Shown one piece after another: positions 1 through 11,232 of a DNA stretch of 64,000 bases. Both the position numbers and the translations under genes were made by a program. The stretch lies in contig NC_060060.1 of assembly GCF_020283565.1 (NCBI RefSeq), positions 68,061,257 through 68,125,256 of the forward strand. Direction: 5' to 3'. Position 1 is the stretch's first letter. Every line of letters starts with the position of its first letter. Below the pieces are notes generated by a model. It was not told the DNA's origin. It was given only the letters and a program-made list of their open reading frames with translations, and ran no database searches. Source of the DNA: Trifolium pratense (lineage: Eukaryota; Streptophyta; Magnoliopsida; Fabales; Fabaceae).

Positions 1-361
1 TGCAATAATTTTAGTTTCGTACTCTATTTTGTTCGTTGAATGTCTTCCAAGAATGCAATAATTTTTGCTTTTGCTAGTGTTATATTTCTTGTCCTCGTCT
101 ATAAGTTTTCACTTTTCACCTTTTTGTTCCTTTTTCCAGGTGTCCTGGACATTTTTATCATGTACGGTGCATATACAACTACCAGCTCTATCACGGATTT
201 TTCTAAGATTTCTTTGGTTTAGCCTTGCTTTAGTTTTGTAACTTTCCTTTATGTGTATATTTGCCCAAAATAATGATTTTTATCTTATATCTTCAGGTTT
301 TTGTTGTTTTTTATTGATGTGTTGATGATGTTTACATTTACAACTCTTTGTTATGATGGCA

Positions 362-1832
362 GAAAAGCACTCCAGGAAGAGAGTAAAAGCGATTCAAATT
401 CGGTTATTTTCAGATTTTATGTTATTGTTGTCGGGATTTATGCCGCTGTCCAGTTTTTCATTAGTTTCCTCATGCAGATTCCTGCATTGTCATCTTCTGA
501 CAAACCAATGTGATCGTTGGCCTCTCATTCGCTTTGTGAAGTGGCCGCGCCAGGTTTTGTGTCTTCATTTGCACTTGTTTTTGTAATTGTATTATCGATT
601 AATTCATCTTATTTTGTATGTTCAATATCTTTTGTGGTTATGCTGAATGCCGATATCGGTTTTTATATTGACTAATGAAGGAACGACATTATGTTGGATG
701 GGGAATGTATGAAAGGAGTTTCGATTTCATAAAGTATGCACTGGATATTGTCTTGTATAATTTTTCTTTACTTATAATACATGTAGAAGTACTAAGATAT
801 TTGCTTCCATTTCCAATACATTTTTGTGAGAAGTTTAGGGGCTTTAGTTTTTTTAATTAGAAGCGAGTACTATAAGAGAGACTCCTCTTTGTGAGGGACT
901 GTATCCTGTGTTTTTCCCGGTTTAATTTAGAAATATATAATTAAAACTACCTTATTTGTGTGATTTTTTTTATTAAGATACACCTTGTTGCTTTTCTCAG
1001 GTATATGCTGTTTTGGCTAGTCATTTTGAGTGCAAAATTTTTATTTGCTTACTTTCTTCAGGTACGTGACATACTCATAGTTGCCTCCAAATTGGAATTA
1101 TACTGTTAGAACTGGTATCTAAATTAATTAAATATACTGAATTTACTAGAATATTTTAGATAATAAATCTTGAAGCACTGTTCCGAAGAGCAGTGATTAC
1201 ATATAATGCAGTAGCAGTTCTTCCTCTGGCCAAAACTGACAGATTCATTTTCTGACGTAACAATTACAGAAGTTACACACAAATGACAGGAATTTGAGAG
1301 CCCGTCCTCTCCCTAACCAACCGGTTTATACCAAATAATGCTTCAATTAAAACAACAAACTACTATTTATAGAGTTACACACACACTAATAAAAACATAA
1401 CTGACATAATTAAAATAACTTCTCCTAATAATATAATAACTGCCATTAATTACATAATAAATACGTAATAATATTTACTAATAAGTGGTCTAACGTATGC
1501 ATCTGTTTGTTCTTGTGTGCCTATATGTGGGTGAGTGGATAATATTGCTTGTACCTACTGTGCGTATGCTTATATGCTTGTACACTTGAATGTTTTATTT
1601 TTGAGGTTTTCAGATCAAGCCACTTGTGAAACCAACAAGGGACATAATAATAGAGAAAAACTTAGTTTACTCTTGTCATGATTTTGTATCTAAAAGTAAG
1701 CGGTGGTCTGTTTAAGTTTGTGGTTATGTCTTTTTGTTTCCTGTTGATGCTATTGGCTACTAAAGTGCCTTTATTTTTGCTGATAATCTCAATGCTTTGA
1801 CAATTGTTAGCATATGGTCTCCAGTGGTTTTC
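362..1832 (+). pseudogene. Callose synthase (glucan synthase-like) fragment, five exons
   Basis: Callose synthases are plasma-membrane enzymes that make beta-1,3-glucan from UDP-glucose. Five exon pieces read in family order: about 362-553 (FYVIVVGIYAAVQFFISFLM, then TNQCDRWPL), 681-734 (ERHYVG.GMYERS.DFIK), 1,001-1,061 (MLFWLVILSAKF), 1,614-1,695 (IKPLVKPTRDII, then HDFVSK) and 1,783-1,832 (NALTIVS.W.PVVF). Borders have GT donors and AG acceptors, except that the fifth acceptor reads CTG. The first exon has a one-base frameshift near 488. This is a short internal part of a protein that is normally close to 1,900 residues, from the membrane region ahead of the catalytic domain. It is non-functional. 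The GSL8/GSL10-type subfamily is a guess. Confidence 0.85.
1104..1495. mobile_element. Candidate solo LTR or small element inside a callose synthase intron
   Basis: A 392-bp block sits between callose synthase exons three and four. It starts TGTTAGAACTGG and ends AAGTGGTCTAACG, so its termini are inversely similar (GTTAGA against TCTAAC). It is flanked by TATAC on the left and TATGC on the right, a possible 5-bp target duplication with one mismatch. It has no coding capacity. The last base is G where an LTR would normally end CA. The same block is in the other duplication copy at 49,069-49,460. The assignment is tentative. Confidence 0.4.
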
Positions 1833-2548
1833 GTAAGTGCATCACTGTTTTGCCTTTTTACCCCCTTGTATGCTTTAGTTCTACTTTTTTCGTTAATGAT
1901 AGCTTTCTTCTCTCGTGGGGATGAAATTGTGTTTCAAGAGGTTGTTGAAGTTTGGTGTGAACTATGAAGTAGCACAGATATTAATGTGATATTTATGTAC
2001 GGTATCATTTCTGAAGCCTTCTAGCATTTTATGTTTATGTTCATTTGCACTCAAAACAAGCTTTTCTGCTGAAAGCTATATCTTGAAAAACATGTTTAGC
2101 TCTTGTAAGTTGTAACTCAAATACTCAAATAAATATATTATTTTAGGAGGTATTGAACTAATATTGAGTTGGAACATTTTCAGTACTGATGGTTGTTTTT
2201 GTTATTGATTTATCTCATCCTTTTCACCTTGACTGTTTCTATTGTGCAGGAGAATGAGGATAGATATATTATACTACCTAGGAGATGCTGCTCTGTTTTC
2301 CTATTAATATAAATAAAATACTTTACATTTTTTTTTTTTTTTTTTTTAGCGTTTATAATATAGCTCCATTACTAAGATTTTGCATCTACAAACGGTTCCC
2401 CCCGAGAGCCCCTTGATTGATTATTTGGCTTTCGTCAGGCTCACAACGGTAAATAAGCGATTCGCGGGAGGCCACCTGTGTCCATTGTTTTATATTTTAG
2501 TTTATTATTATAATTTTATTATGTTGGCATGTTTGATTTTAATTTTAG

Positions 2549-2743
2549 GAAATTGAACGTCTTTTTCCCAGAAAGTTGCGCTCAAGATGGCTTGTACCTT
2601 ACACTGTTAGTCAAGTCTTTCTTCATGGAGCACTTGAAGCTTCTAAAGAAGATGGCACCACTTTCATAGTTAATGGACAACATGCAAAACATTACGAGGA
2701 AGGGTTGCTCCAAGTGAGATATGTCGTTTGCCTCAGTGATTGA
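2549..2743 (+). pseudogene. Ty3/gypsy polyprotein C-terminal tail, module 1
   Basis: After an ATTTTAG acceptor an open stretch of about 64 codons runs to TGA at 2,741. It contains RLFPRKLRSRWLVPYTVSQV, then GALEAS..DGTTFIVNGQ and KHYEEG. The pattern FP.KLRSRW.GP..V..V...GA.E, then VNGQ..KHY, is the region at and after the integrase C-terminal domain of plant Ty3/gypsy polyproteins. No integrase core, reverse transcriptase or LTR accompanies it. The piece appears to have been shuffled as an exon-like unit with the lysine-rich tail and myosin exons downstream; other copies are at 15,869, 19,381 and 50,508. Confidence 0.7.
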
Positions 2744-2964
2744 AAGCTTTCTCAGGGAAGTCACTGTTACTCTCTCTCACTTATTTACTTCTGTGCCTGG
2801 TTGAATATTTGACATTGAAGACCATGCTCTGAACTAGCACAATGTGCTATGTTGACTATCTTTTTGTAAACTATCTTCTAAATGTGAGATTTGAGCCTCT
2901 ATAAGGGGATACATTCTAGAACTTGTCTTGTGTTCCACTGAAATTGAAATGCATAAAATTGCAG

Positions 2965-3210
2965 GGTAAGGGGACATATAAGAATGATAAGGCTGGATTG
3001 ACACTTGCTGATCTTGCTTACCGACGTGCAAAAGCAGTGAAGAATCATCAAAAGAAATCTAATAAATCTAATCCTTTGCCAAAACCTTCCTCTTCCAGGC
3101 TAGAGGAAATGCGGGAGCTATTCCAGAGTGACGTGAAGGATAAAAAGCCGAAACGGAGAGGTTCTTGAACAGGAAAGAAGGCGAAGAAGTCATTGAAAAG
3201 CAAGTCAAGG
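2965..3210 (+). pseudogene. Lysine-rich C-terminal exon of an unidentified gene, module 1
   Basis: An exon-like stretch follows TTGCAG and reads GKGTYKNDKAGLTLADLAYR, later SSSRLEEMRELFQ, ending with KKAKKSLKSKSRY ahead of a GT donor. Compared with the copy at 5,363 it lacks an internal 39 bp, and GGA is changed to TGA (stop at 3,166-3,168). The basic, SKSRY-type end resembles tails of nucleolar RNA-processing proteins such as DEAD-box helicases, but I cannot name the family with confidence. Confidence 0.5.
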
Positions 3211-4091
3211 TATCAATTGAAAAATCTATCTCATTTTTGAAACTCTTATCTGATCTTTTTAGGCATCGATAGAAATATTAATTTTGTTCTTGATCAACTC
3301 ATAAAAATGTCTTTTGTTTCTGTTCTGTAATTAATGTGGAGTTGTGGTCTGAGGCTTTCAATCGGGCAACTTAACAAATAATGATATAATCCTTTTCATT
3401 TTCTTGGTGCTAAAAAAATGTCTAAATATTTTTTACTTAATATCTTCCTCTAAATAGAAAGCAGAACATATCAGTTAATAAATTTGTGATATTTTCTTTC
3501 TTTTCCAGTGTAAGAAAATATGGTTTATCCTTTAATTCACTTCCATAACTCTCATTATACGGTGACTGAGATACTACATTTAACAGTGAGATTCATCCCA
3601 TTCCCATTATATTTTAATTTTTTTTACCATTTTCATGTGGAAAATTGACATAAATTCTATTGCATTTCAATCTTCTAACTTTACTTTGTTTTCATTTTTT
3701 TTCTTCCAGAAAAGTGGTTTCTTTTATCAATCACAAGTTTCATAACACTGGCAGGGTTGCAATGCATGTCTCATATAATTTTTGTAATGCCAATATTTCT
3801 TTTCAGTAAACTTTCACTTTATTGTCTATGGCTTTGTTCTCAAATTGAGAACCCAAAATCTGCACTACTCACTAACTCAAGTTGTTTTGCATATTATGTT
3901 GTCTATGGTTTACAATGTTTGATCTACTTCTACTATATTTTAAACGTATACGGAACAAAAAATATTTTTGAATTGTGTGGGAGATGATTTTGAACCAGTT
4001 ATGTTGAATTGTGGCTACCATATTAATTTAAGAGGAGATACTTGGAATTTTACACAGAACTTAGAGTTAATTTATCTCGTTCTTTTTGCAG
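3211..4091 (+). other. Intron-like DNA inside module 1
   Basis: AT-rich sequence between the lysine-rich tail and the myosin exons, repeated nearly unchanged at 5,650-6,491 and 51,168-52,048 and in part at 20,101-21,051. An exon-like bit with a TTCCAG acceptor begins near 3,710 but gives no recognisable peptide. Confidence 0.5.
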
Positions 4092-4468
4092 CTGTAACCA
4101 GTGCTGCCATGCTGATCGGTTGCAGTTCCCAGGAATTAATAACGGCATTATCTACCCATAAAATCCAACCTTGCGAGCGAGGACACTGTTGCCACAAGTT
4201 TGACATTATTGCAGGTTTGTTTATTACTCAAACACGTCCGTTCAATTTTTTGTGGCTCTAAATGCTCTATATTCAGTATGTTTATCTATCCATCTTTTTC
4301 ACATTCTATTCTCAGGCAATTGAAACAAGAGATACAATTGCCAAATTTATTTATGCAAGCTTGTTTGAATGGCTTGTACAACAAGTTAACAAGTCACTTG
4401 CAGTGGGTGAAAACCATACAGAGAAATTCATTAGTATCCTTGCTTTTTATGTGTTTCAGCCATTCCAG
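4092..4468 (+). pseudogene. Class VIII myosin motor-domain fragment, module 1
   Basis: Two exons, 4,092-4,214 and 4,316-4,468, are joined by a GT-AG intron. The first reads SAAMLIGCSSQELITALSTH, then KIQ, and after a one-base frameshift SEDTVATSLTLLQ. The second reads AIETRDTIAKFIYASLFEWL, then VNKSLAVGE and SILAFYVFQPFQ. This matches the myosin motor segment running from the ALSTRKIQ loop to the relay-helix motif, normally SILDIYGFESF, here degraded. The LMGC and KIQ context points to plant class VIII rather than class XI myosin. No ATP-binding loop, IQ motif or tail is present. It is a dead fragment. Confidence 0.85.
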
Positions 4469-4892
4469 GTATTCAATTTGTATTAATTTGCTAACATGGA
4501 GATAAGAGACTCTTGAAGTAAACAAATTGTGTGCATTTTTTGGAACAATGAAAATGCCAAAAAGAATTCATTATTTCCAGAAATAAATCATTCCTACTTA
4601 ACATTTTATCTTCTTTCCATCACAATGATACACTTCAAGAGTCCCACATCTTATTAGCAAGTTAAAATGAACACATTTTTTGAAAATGCAAATAGAAAAT
4701 GTTTTCATTAAGTCAACGGGGCCTTAAATTTTCTGTTTCAAAAGAAATATTTTCATTGCTTTCATGATAATGATATCAATACAGTATAGCATATTTAATC
4801 ATGTAGGTACTCGTATGATAACATTGTTTTTCCTCGTCATTCCCCTAAAACTCTACACCCTTCACTAAACCCTCACTTTCATACTTGCTCAT
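4469..4892. other. Non-coding spacer between modules 1 and 2
   Basis: AT-rich sequence repeated after module 2 (6,869-7,260) and in both modules of the second duplication copy. No coding signal, RNA or element end was seen. Confidence 0.5.
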
Positions 4893-4978
4893 GCTTGTAC
4901 CTACTGTGCGTATGCTTAACATGCTTGTACACTTGAATGTTTTATTTTTGAGGTTTTCAGATCAAGCCACTTGTGAAA
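4893..4978 (+). repeat. Extra copy of the callose synthase intron-exon border
   Basis: This matches 1,546-1,631: the intron end, its TTTTCAG acceptor and the first 18 coding bases (IKPLVK). At 4,979 it switches abruptly to the sequence that follows the gypsy tail (GTCACTGTTACTCTCTC, also at 2,760). It is therefore a chimeric junction joining two unrelated fragments and marks the left edge of module 2. Confidence 0.8.
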
Positions 4979-5362
4979 GTCACTGTTACTCTCTCTCACT
5001 TATTTACTTCTGTGCCTGGTTGAATATTTTACATTGAAGACCATGCTCTGAACTAGTGTGGGGGAGGATATTTATCTTGGTACTTCACTTCTGCTAGTTC
5101 TTGTTGATTGAATTTTCTGGCTTGTTTTACTTAAGTTATAATAGAGATTATGTCTTTGAGGGACCCTTGAAAATTTTATTTGACAGACTTGTTCAATGTT
5201 GATAATGGGGTTGTCTTTTGAAAGCTAATAATTAGCACAATGTGCTATGTTGACTATCTTTTTGTAAACTAACTTCTAAATGTGAGATTTGGGCCTCTAT
5301 AAGGGGATACATTCTAGAACTTGTCTTGTGTTCCACTGAAATTGAAATGCATAAAATCGCAG

Positions 5363-5605
5363 GGTAAGGGGACATATAAGAATGATAAGGCTGGATTGAC
5401 ACTTGCTGATCTTGCTTACCGACGTGCAAAAGCAGTAAAGGCCACCAAGAGGGCACTAGACTCTGGCAAGATTGTGAAGAATCATCAAAAGAAATCTAAT
5501 AAATCTAATCCTTTGCCAAAACCTTCCTCTTCCAGGCTAGAGGAAATGCGGGAGCTATTCCAGACTGGCGTGAAGGATAAAAAGCCGAAATGGAGAGGTT
5601 CTTGA
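5363..5605 (+). pseudogene. Lysine-rich C-terminal exon, module 2
   Basis: Same exon as at 2,965 but with the extra 13 codons containing KATKRALDSGKIV, so it is the longer form. The frame opens after TCGCAG and stops at TGA 5,603-5,605, where the copy at 19,817 still has GGA. Nearly identical to 53,299-53,541. Family not identified. Confidence 0.5.
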
Positions 5606-6491
5606 ACAGGAAAGAAGGCGAAGAAGTCATTGAAAAGCAAGTCAAGGTATCAATTGAAAAATCTATCTCATTTTTGAAACTCTTATCTGATCTTTTTAGG
5701 CATCGGTAGAAATATTAATTTCATTCTTGATCAACTCAAAAATGTCTTTTGTTTCTGTTCTGTGATTAATGTGGAGTTGTGGTCTGAGGCTTTCAATCGG
5801 GCAACTTAACAAATAATGATATAATCCTTTTCATTTTCTTGGTGCTAAGAAAATGTCTAAATATTTTTTACTTAATATCTTCCTCTAAATAGAAAGTAAA
5901 ACATACCAGTTAATAAATTTGTGATATTTTCTTTCTTTTCTGGTGTAAGAAAATATGGTTTATCCTATAATTCACTTCCATAACTCTCATTATACGGTGA
6001 TCTGAGATACTACATTTAACAGTGAGATTCATCCCATTCCCATTATATTTTAATTTTTTTACCATTTTCATGTGGAAAATTGACATAAATTCTATTGCAT
6101 TTCAATCTTCTAACTTTACTTTTTTTTTCATTTTTTTTTCTCCAGAAAAGTGGTTTCTTTTATCAATTATAAGTTTCATAACACTGGCAGGGTTGCAATG
6201 CATGTCTCATAATTTTTGTAATGCCAATATTTCTTTTCAGTATACTTTCACTTTATTGTCTATGGCTTTGTTCTCAAATTGAGAACCCAAAATCTTCACT
6301 ACTCACTAACTCAATGTTTGATCTACTTCTACTATATTTTATAACGTATACGAAACAAAAAATATTTTTGAATTGTGTGGGAGATGATTTTGAACCAGTT
6401 ACGTTGAATTGTGGCTACCATATTAATTTAAGAGGAGATACTTGGAATTTTACACAGAACTTAGAGTTAATTTATCTCGTTCTTTTTGCAG

Positions 6492-6868
6492 CTGTAACCA
6501 GTGCTGCCATGCTGATGGGTTGCAGTTCCCAGGAATTAATAACGGCATTATCTACCCATAAAATCCAACCTTGTGTGCGAGGACACTGTTGCCACAAGTT
6601 TGACATTATTGCAGGTTTGTTTATTACTCAAACACGTCCGTTCAATTTTTTGTGGCTCTAAATGCTCTATATTCAGTATGTTTATCTATCCATCTTTTTC
6701 ACATTCTATTCTCAGGCAATTGAAACAAGAGATACAATTGCCAAATTTATTTATGCAAGCTTGTTTGAATGGCTTGTACAACAAGTTAACAAGTCACTTG
6801 CACTGGGTGAAAACCATACAGAGAAATTCATTAGTATCCTTGCTTTTTATGGGTTTCAGCCATTCCAG
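6492..6868 (+). pseudogene. Class VIII myosin motor-domain fragment, module 2
   Basis: Exons 6,492-6,614 and 6,716-6,868 repeat those of module 1 at an offset of 2,400 bp. Differences include LMGC in place of LIGC and YGFQPFQ in place of YVFQPFQ, both closer to the family consensus. The frameshift after KIQ is shared, so it predates the module duplication. Confidence 0.85.
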
Positions 6869-7259
6869 GTATTCAATTTGTATTAATTTGCTAACATGGA
6901 GATAAGAGACTCTTGAAGTAAACAAATTGTGTGCATTTTTTGGAACAATGAAAATGCCAAAAAGAATTCATTATTTCCAGAAATAAATCATTCCTACTTA
7001 ACATTTTATCTTCATTCCATCACAATGGTTCACTTCAAGAGTCTCACATCTTATTAGCAAGTTAAAATGAACACGTATTTTGAAAATGCAAATAGAAAAT
7101 GTTTTCATTAAGTCAACGGGTTCTTAAATTCTGTTTCAAAAGAAATATTTTCATTGCTTTCATGATAATGATATCAATACAGTATAGCATATTTAATCAT
7201 GTAGGTACTCGTATGATAACATTGTTTTTCCCCTAAAACTCTACACCCTTCACTAAACC

Positions 7260-8075
7260 CTCACTTTCATACTTGCTCTTGCCACCACATCGCCTTCATT
7301 GCATGAACTGACTTGATGATTCCCTCTCAAAAGGTATTCAACATGATTCGTTGCGTGTGACAGACTTGATAATTCCTTCTCATAATATGTAGGTATGTTC
7401 TTCGAACTTCTTTGGTTTTTTTTTGGATTCTATTTTCTTTTTAATTATTTTCAATATTTCTCATCTGGGTTTCCAATTTCAATTCTTAGCTATTCTTCTT
7501 TCAATTTTATTTTCTTGCCTTTTATTATTAGGATTTACTGTTTTTGGTTATTCTTTTGGTAGTTCATTATATAATTGATGATTTTGTGCCGTTTATTTAA
7601 CACAATGATTTTGACTTTGTTGGTGATGTCTTTTGAATGATGAGAACTGATTTTGAAAGGATTTGTTATACTAAAGTTGTTTTGGACAAGAAATGGTTTT
7701 CTGAATTTTAATCAACTAGATGGTTGTGTGTAACATGTAGTCCACTTTACATGGTAGAAACAGTCTTTGGTAGTTTTTTTTTTTGTTCTTGTTTTTTTTT
7801 TTTAGAGTTTCTCGTTTCTAATTACTACACCCCATTTTATAAAACTTTAGCTAAATGGGTTCTTCGGCTAAAATTACAACTCCATTATTTTTTGTGTGTT
7901 TTATGATTTGGTCAATTAATATGGTCCTTTGTCATGATTCACAATTACACATTTCCACTTAGAGAAACGATCAAAATACTCTTCAAGAGTGATATATGAG
8001 GAATATACTATATGTGCATCTGATAATTTTTTTGTTCTATATATGTTTGCTGTCATCTATTATATTTATGTTTTT
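7260..8075. repeat. Dispersed repeat shared with 12,360-13,190
   Basis: A block starting near CTTGCTCTTGCCACC and including TGACTTGATGATTCCCTCTC and a later TGTGTAACATGTAGTCCAC recurs at 12,360-13,190 and 55,225-56,010. It has no long frame or recognisable protein and looks like shared intron or flanking DNA carried with captured exons. Confidence 0.6.
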
Positions 8076-9876
8076 AATCTATAAATATATCTATAACTAG
8101 AATACATGGTTTTCACATACCCTATTTTCTTTTATTTAACTGCAATCACACACGGTTTCTGAAATGTTATCCCCTTCCACCCTTTCTCAATCTCTCTCCC
8201 CTTCACTTCTCACAGAAATGCATTCTTATTCAAACCACACAACAAATGAAATAAATGATGGGAAGGAAATAGAAAACATAGAAATGTGGTTTTTTATTTT
8301 GTCAATTACATAAATTGTCTTTATGATGGGAAAGAAGGAATTACATAGTATGTCGGAAGAGACTTGAAGAGGGAAGGGAATTACATAGGGCAGTATTAAC
8401 ATGGCGTTTTTTGTTTTGTTTTTGACATCATCAGTTGAAGCAAAGGTGATTTTCAATTTGTGTTTTGAACCGTCGATCACATAAGAAAGATCACTCACGC
8501 AGTCATGCTGCAAAGGTTTGCGGCACTCTGTAAACTTCTATTGTTTCCTCTTCTTTTGCTATCTCTCTGAACTCATTTTTATATTTGCTATTTTCACTTC
8601 CTAAATTCATTATGATTTCTATTGATCACTGTTTTTTCTCCCTTATGATTTTTCACCCGTTTGGTGAATTTTATGAAGTTTAAAAAGTTTTATAATTTCT
8701 ATTGATCACTTTTTGAAAAGTTTAAAATGTCTATTTATGTCAAATTTGATGGAAAAAAGATTGTAAATACCTCTTGGTGAATTTTATGAAGTTTAAAAAG
8801 TTTTACAATTTTTATTGATCACTTTTTGAAAAGTTTAAAATGTCTATTTATGTCAAAATTGATGGAAAAAAATTGTAAATAGAAGCCATTGTTTGTGGTT
8901 GCATCTTTCTCTTGGCATATGTTCGACGTGAAAGGATGAATGAGTCTTATAATTTTGATGTTTTGAATTCAAACTGTGATTTAGAAAGTGAAATGCATAA
9001 ATGAAGGGGCCATATGGTGCAAAAGAGTGTAACCGCAACAACTCAAAAATACGAGGAAGTTCCATGGTTGGCCTAAGCGAAAATGGAAGAGAAAGTGCCC
9101 TCTCTCTGCTGCCAAATAGGTTTCCTCTTCTCTGTTACTTTTATTGTTCTTACTTTCTTCTAACTTTAATTGCTTTTTCAAAATTTCAATCAGGTTATTT
9201 TGCTTACAAACACACAATTTACACACTTATTATGTTTGGGTTCCATTTTTTATATGTTTTTGAAATTTTTATTTAATTATTAGGCTAAAACTGGATGATG
9301 TCTTTGGGGCTCCAAAGTAACCTCATTAATGATAACACAGGTCAGTTATTATTCAATCGATCAAAGATTTTTCATTTCATTCTTAGAAGCATTAAAAGTT
9401 TCAAACTTTGGAATAAGTTCTTGTTTTGATCAAATTTTCATTGGTGGATCAGTTTGTGTTATTTTGGGTTTTTTGTTTAAATTTGGTAATTAGGTTTTTG
9501 AAATTTATTTACTAATTGATTTATTGTTACAAACCGTCTTTTGTAGCTTCAGATTCAATCTTCGTTGAGATTCAATGAAGCTTCAAATTCAATCTTCCTT
9601 GAAATCCAGGTTCAGTTGAAACCCCACTACATAGCTAGCTTATTGTATGGTAACTCTAATTTGAGTGATAAAATAGAATGAAATAATATCGAACAAGAAG
9701 TTCTTGATATGATTAAAATAACCTTATAAAATATGTTGATTATTGTTGGTGGTAATAGGAACGTTAAAACTTAGAAGTTGCTCAATGGAAAATGTAGGGT
9801 AATTTACAGGGTTGTTAAGCATTAGCTGGATTGACTTTTATTTTTATGTTGAGCATTAGCTTAGGTGTATGTGCAG
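8076..9876. other. Non-coding stretch with minor exon-like pieces
   Basis: AT-rich DNA identical in layout in the second duplication copy. Exon-like bits near 9,010-9,120 and 9,285-9,340 have splice-like borders but give no peptide I recognise. A minus-strand open stretch at 8,226-8,513 is unassigned. A piece at about 9,388-9,470 recurs at 14,018, 21,436 and 57,340. Confidence 0.4.
8661..8882. repeat. Two-copy tandem repeat, 113-bp period
   Basis: TTGGTGAATTTTATGAAG begins at 8,661 and again at 8,774, followed by nearly identical sequence through TGTCTATTTATGTCAAA. The same pair is at 56,601 and 56,714 in the second duplication copy. Confidence 0.85.
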
Positions 9877-10062
9877 GGAATTCTTCACTCTGATATGTGG
9901 GGTGTGACACCCTCCAATTTGTGGGACTGGGGTGTACTTCGGGAGATGATATCAAAGATAGGTGTAAGAAATTCACTTCGTGTTGCCCCTATGCCAACTG
10001 CATTTAACAGTCAAATTCTAGGCAACAATTTGTGTTTTGTACCATATACTTTTAATATATGA
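9877..10062 (+). pseudogene. RNR1: Ribonucleoside-diphosphate reductase large-subunit exon
   Basis: The enzyme converts ribonucleoside diphosphates to deoxyribonucleotides. After a GTGCAG acceptor the frame reads [32 protein letters not shown] and SQILGNN.CF.PYT.NI, then a TGA at 10,060. The family has NNECFEPYT here, which holds the active-site Asn, Cys and Glu; this copy reads NNLCFVPYT, so Asn and Cys remain and Glu is replaced by Val. Only about 60 of roughly 800 residues are present and no neighbouring exon is visible. It is a dead fragment. Confidence 0.9.
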
Positions 10063-10232
10063 CTATGATGCTCCTATTAATTTTCATCACTGAACTGCTT
10101 CAGCCTTATGTAAACTCACAACAGATTAAAAGAGTAAAAATATCAATCACAAATGTAGAGTCCCACAACCTCAATATACTAACTTCAATCTAAATTGAAA
10201 CCTCTTAATCTAAATCTTGTTGCATTAAAATG

Positions 10233-10237
10233 CTTAC
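10233..10237 (+). other. Unoccupied target site of the copia insertion
   Basis: The sequence AAAATG-CTTAC-TTCAG here is uninterrupted. In the second duplication copy the same CTTAC is duplicated at 58,171 and 63,130 around the copia element. Confidence 0.95.
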
Positions 10238-10259
10238 TTCAGTTAATGATCAGAAATTT

Positions 10260-10850
10260 TGTTTGCTTACACAATGATGTTTTTCTTGTTCACCAAATTG
10301 AGAGCTTTTAGCCTTAAGACTTAAGAGGTTTTAACAAGAGTTAGATTAAGCGCTTTTTGCCTAGTTTAGGATTGAGATGAGCTTATTATTATTCGTTTCC
10401 TTTGTGTGATCCCTTGGTCGTATCTCAATCCCTTGTTCTGATGCTGCGGAGCTGCAGCCGAAGTTTTATTCACTGCGTAATTTCCGTGTGCTCTGGTGAC
10501 TAAGGGACGAGATCCCGGGTCGGACGCGCTAAATAACTCATTCTCAGTCTTAGGCAATATTAACGGTCATCAGAGTTTGGTTCCCTGTGTGCTGCGGGGT
10601 GTGTTAAGGACCATCTGTTTTAGTGTTTTATCTGCTAAGCTTCAATTTGTAGTGTGGCTGGTTGTAACAGGCTGAATGTTGTTTATCTGTTCTGTCTGTA
10701 ATGGGGACTGGTAGATGTTGGAAACCTGCATAATTAGCTAATTGTATGTGTAGGGGTTGTTTTGTTCTACCTGTAGTCTTTGTATCTTTTAGGCCTCTCT
10801 TATGCGTCAATTTAATAATATTCCCCTTTTTTGCTGTTGCAACAAAAAAA
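10260..10850. other. Region resembling a 3' UTR or LINE tail
   Basis: Less AT-rich than its surroundings, it ends with a TTTAATAATATTCC stretch and an A-run (AACAAAAAAAAG), as a truncated LINE or a gene 3' end would. A minus-strand open stretch at 10,366-10,557 matches nothing I know. Duplication homology ends inside this region at 10,775. Confidence 0.3.
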
Positions 10851-10858
10851 AGAGGTTT

Positions 10859-11017
10859 ACTAATCGTTAGTTGGTTCAGTGGTGATTGGCGCTGAACTTG
10901 GTAGGGAGGACCGCGGTTCGATCCTCCGCAACTACGATCGGGAGGGGGCTGGATCCACTCGATGCCAGAACCGACCCCCGAACCAGATTCAACTAGTGGT
11001 GGAAATAAAAGAAGAAG
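10859..11017 (+). mobile_element. tRNA-derived SINE
   Basis: A tRNA-like head holds an internal RNA polymerase III promoter: box A TGGTTCAGTGG near 10,871 and box B GGTTCGATCCT near 10,914. A tRNA-unrelated body (CGATCGGGAGGGGGCTGG, GATGCCAGAACC) and a GAA-rich tail follow. The 9-bp repeat AAGAGGTTT flanks it at 10,850-10,858 and 11,018-11,026, as expected of a target-site duplication. It is not a tRNA gene, since it lacks a foldable acceptor stem and 3' half. Confidence 0.8.
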
Positions 11018-11232
11018 AAGAGGTTTTCAATGTTTTGATTATCTCTGTGAATCTCTTCCTTGAATTCTATGTAAACAGTTGCTTTTGAATCGTTAATGAT
11101 GCGAATTGAATGATTCATTTGATTTTTTGCTTCTTTATACACAAACATAAGTTAGTTTAACAATGAGAAAGTTATATATAGTTTAACATTTATATGCAAT
11201 ACAATTAAATGTGAATGTGTGTTTGTGTGAAG

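Larger units (their letters stand above)
1..10775 (+). repeat. Segmental duplication, copy A
   Basis: This stretch matches 47,965-63,672 base for base apart from scattered substitutions, small indels and the copia insertion at 58,176-63,129. The offset is 47,964 at the left end, 47,938 near 10,000 and 52,897 after the copia. Homology stops after the shared bases CTACCTGTA at 10,775. The left end is cut by the window edge, so the true size is unknown. It carries fragments of callose synthase, myosin VIII and ribonucleotide reductase described separately. Confidence 0.95.

Noticed and set aside
2582..3031. Minus-strand frames conserved in every module copy (for example 2,582-2,764 and 2,834-3,031)
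   Set aside because: Antisense shadows of the gypsy tail and lysine-rich exon; conservation reflects duplication, not selection.
8226..8513. 95-codon minus-strand frame, also at 56,166-56,453
   Set aside because: Looks partly protein-like but has no recognisable domain or splice context and ends in low-complexity sequence; left unassigned.
10366..10557. 63-codon minus-strand frame, also at 63,263-63,454
   Set aside because: No recognisable motif, opposite to all other fragments, and preserved only as part of the recent duplication.
10866..10990. Possible tRNA gene
   Set aside because: Boxes A and B are present but there is no acceptor stem or 3' half; flanking 9-bp repeats show it is a SINE.
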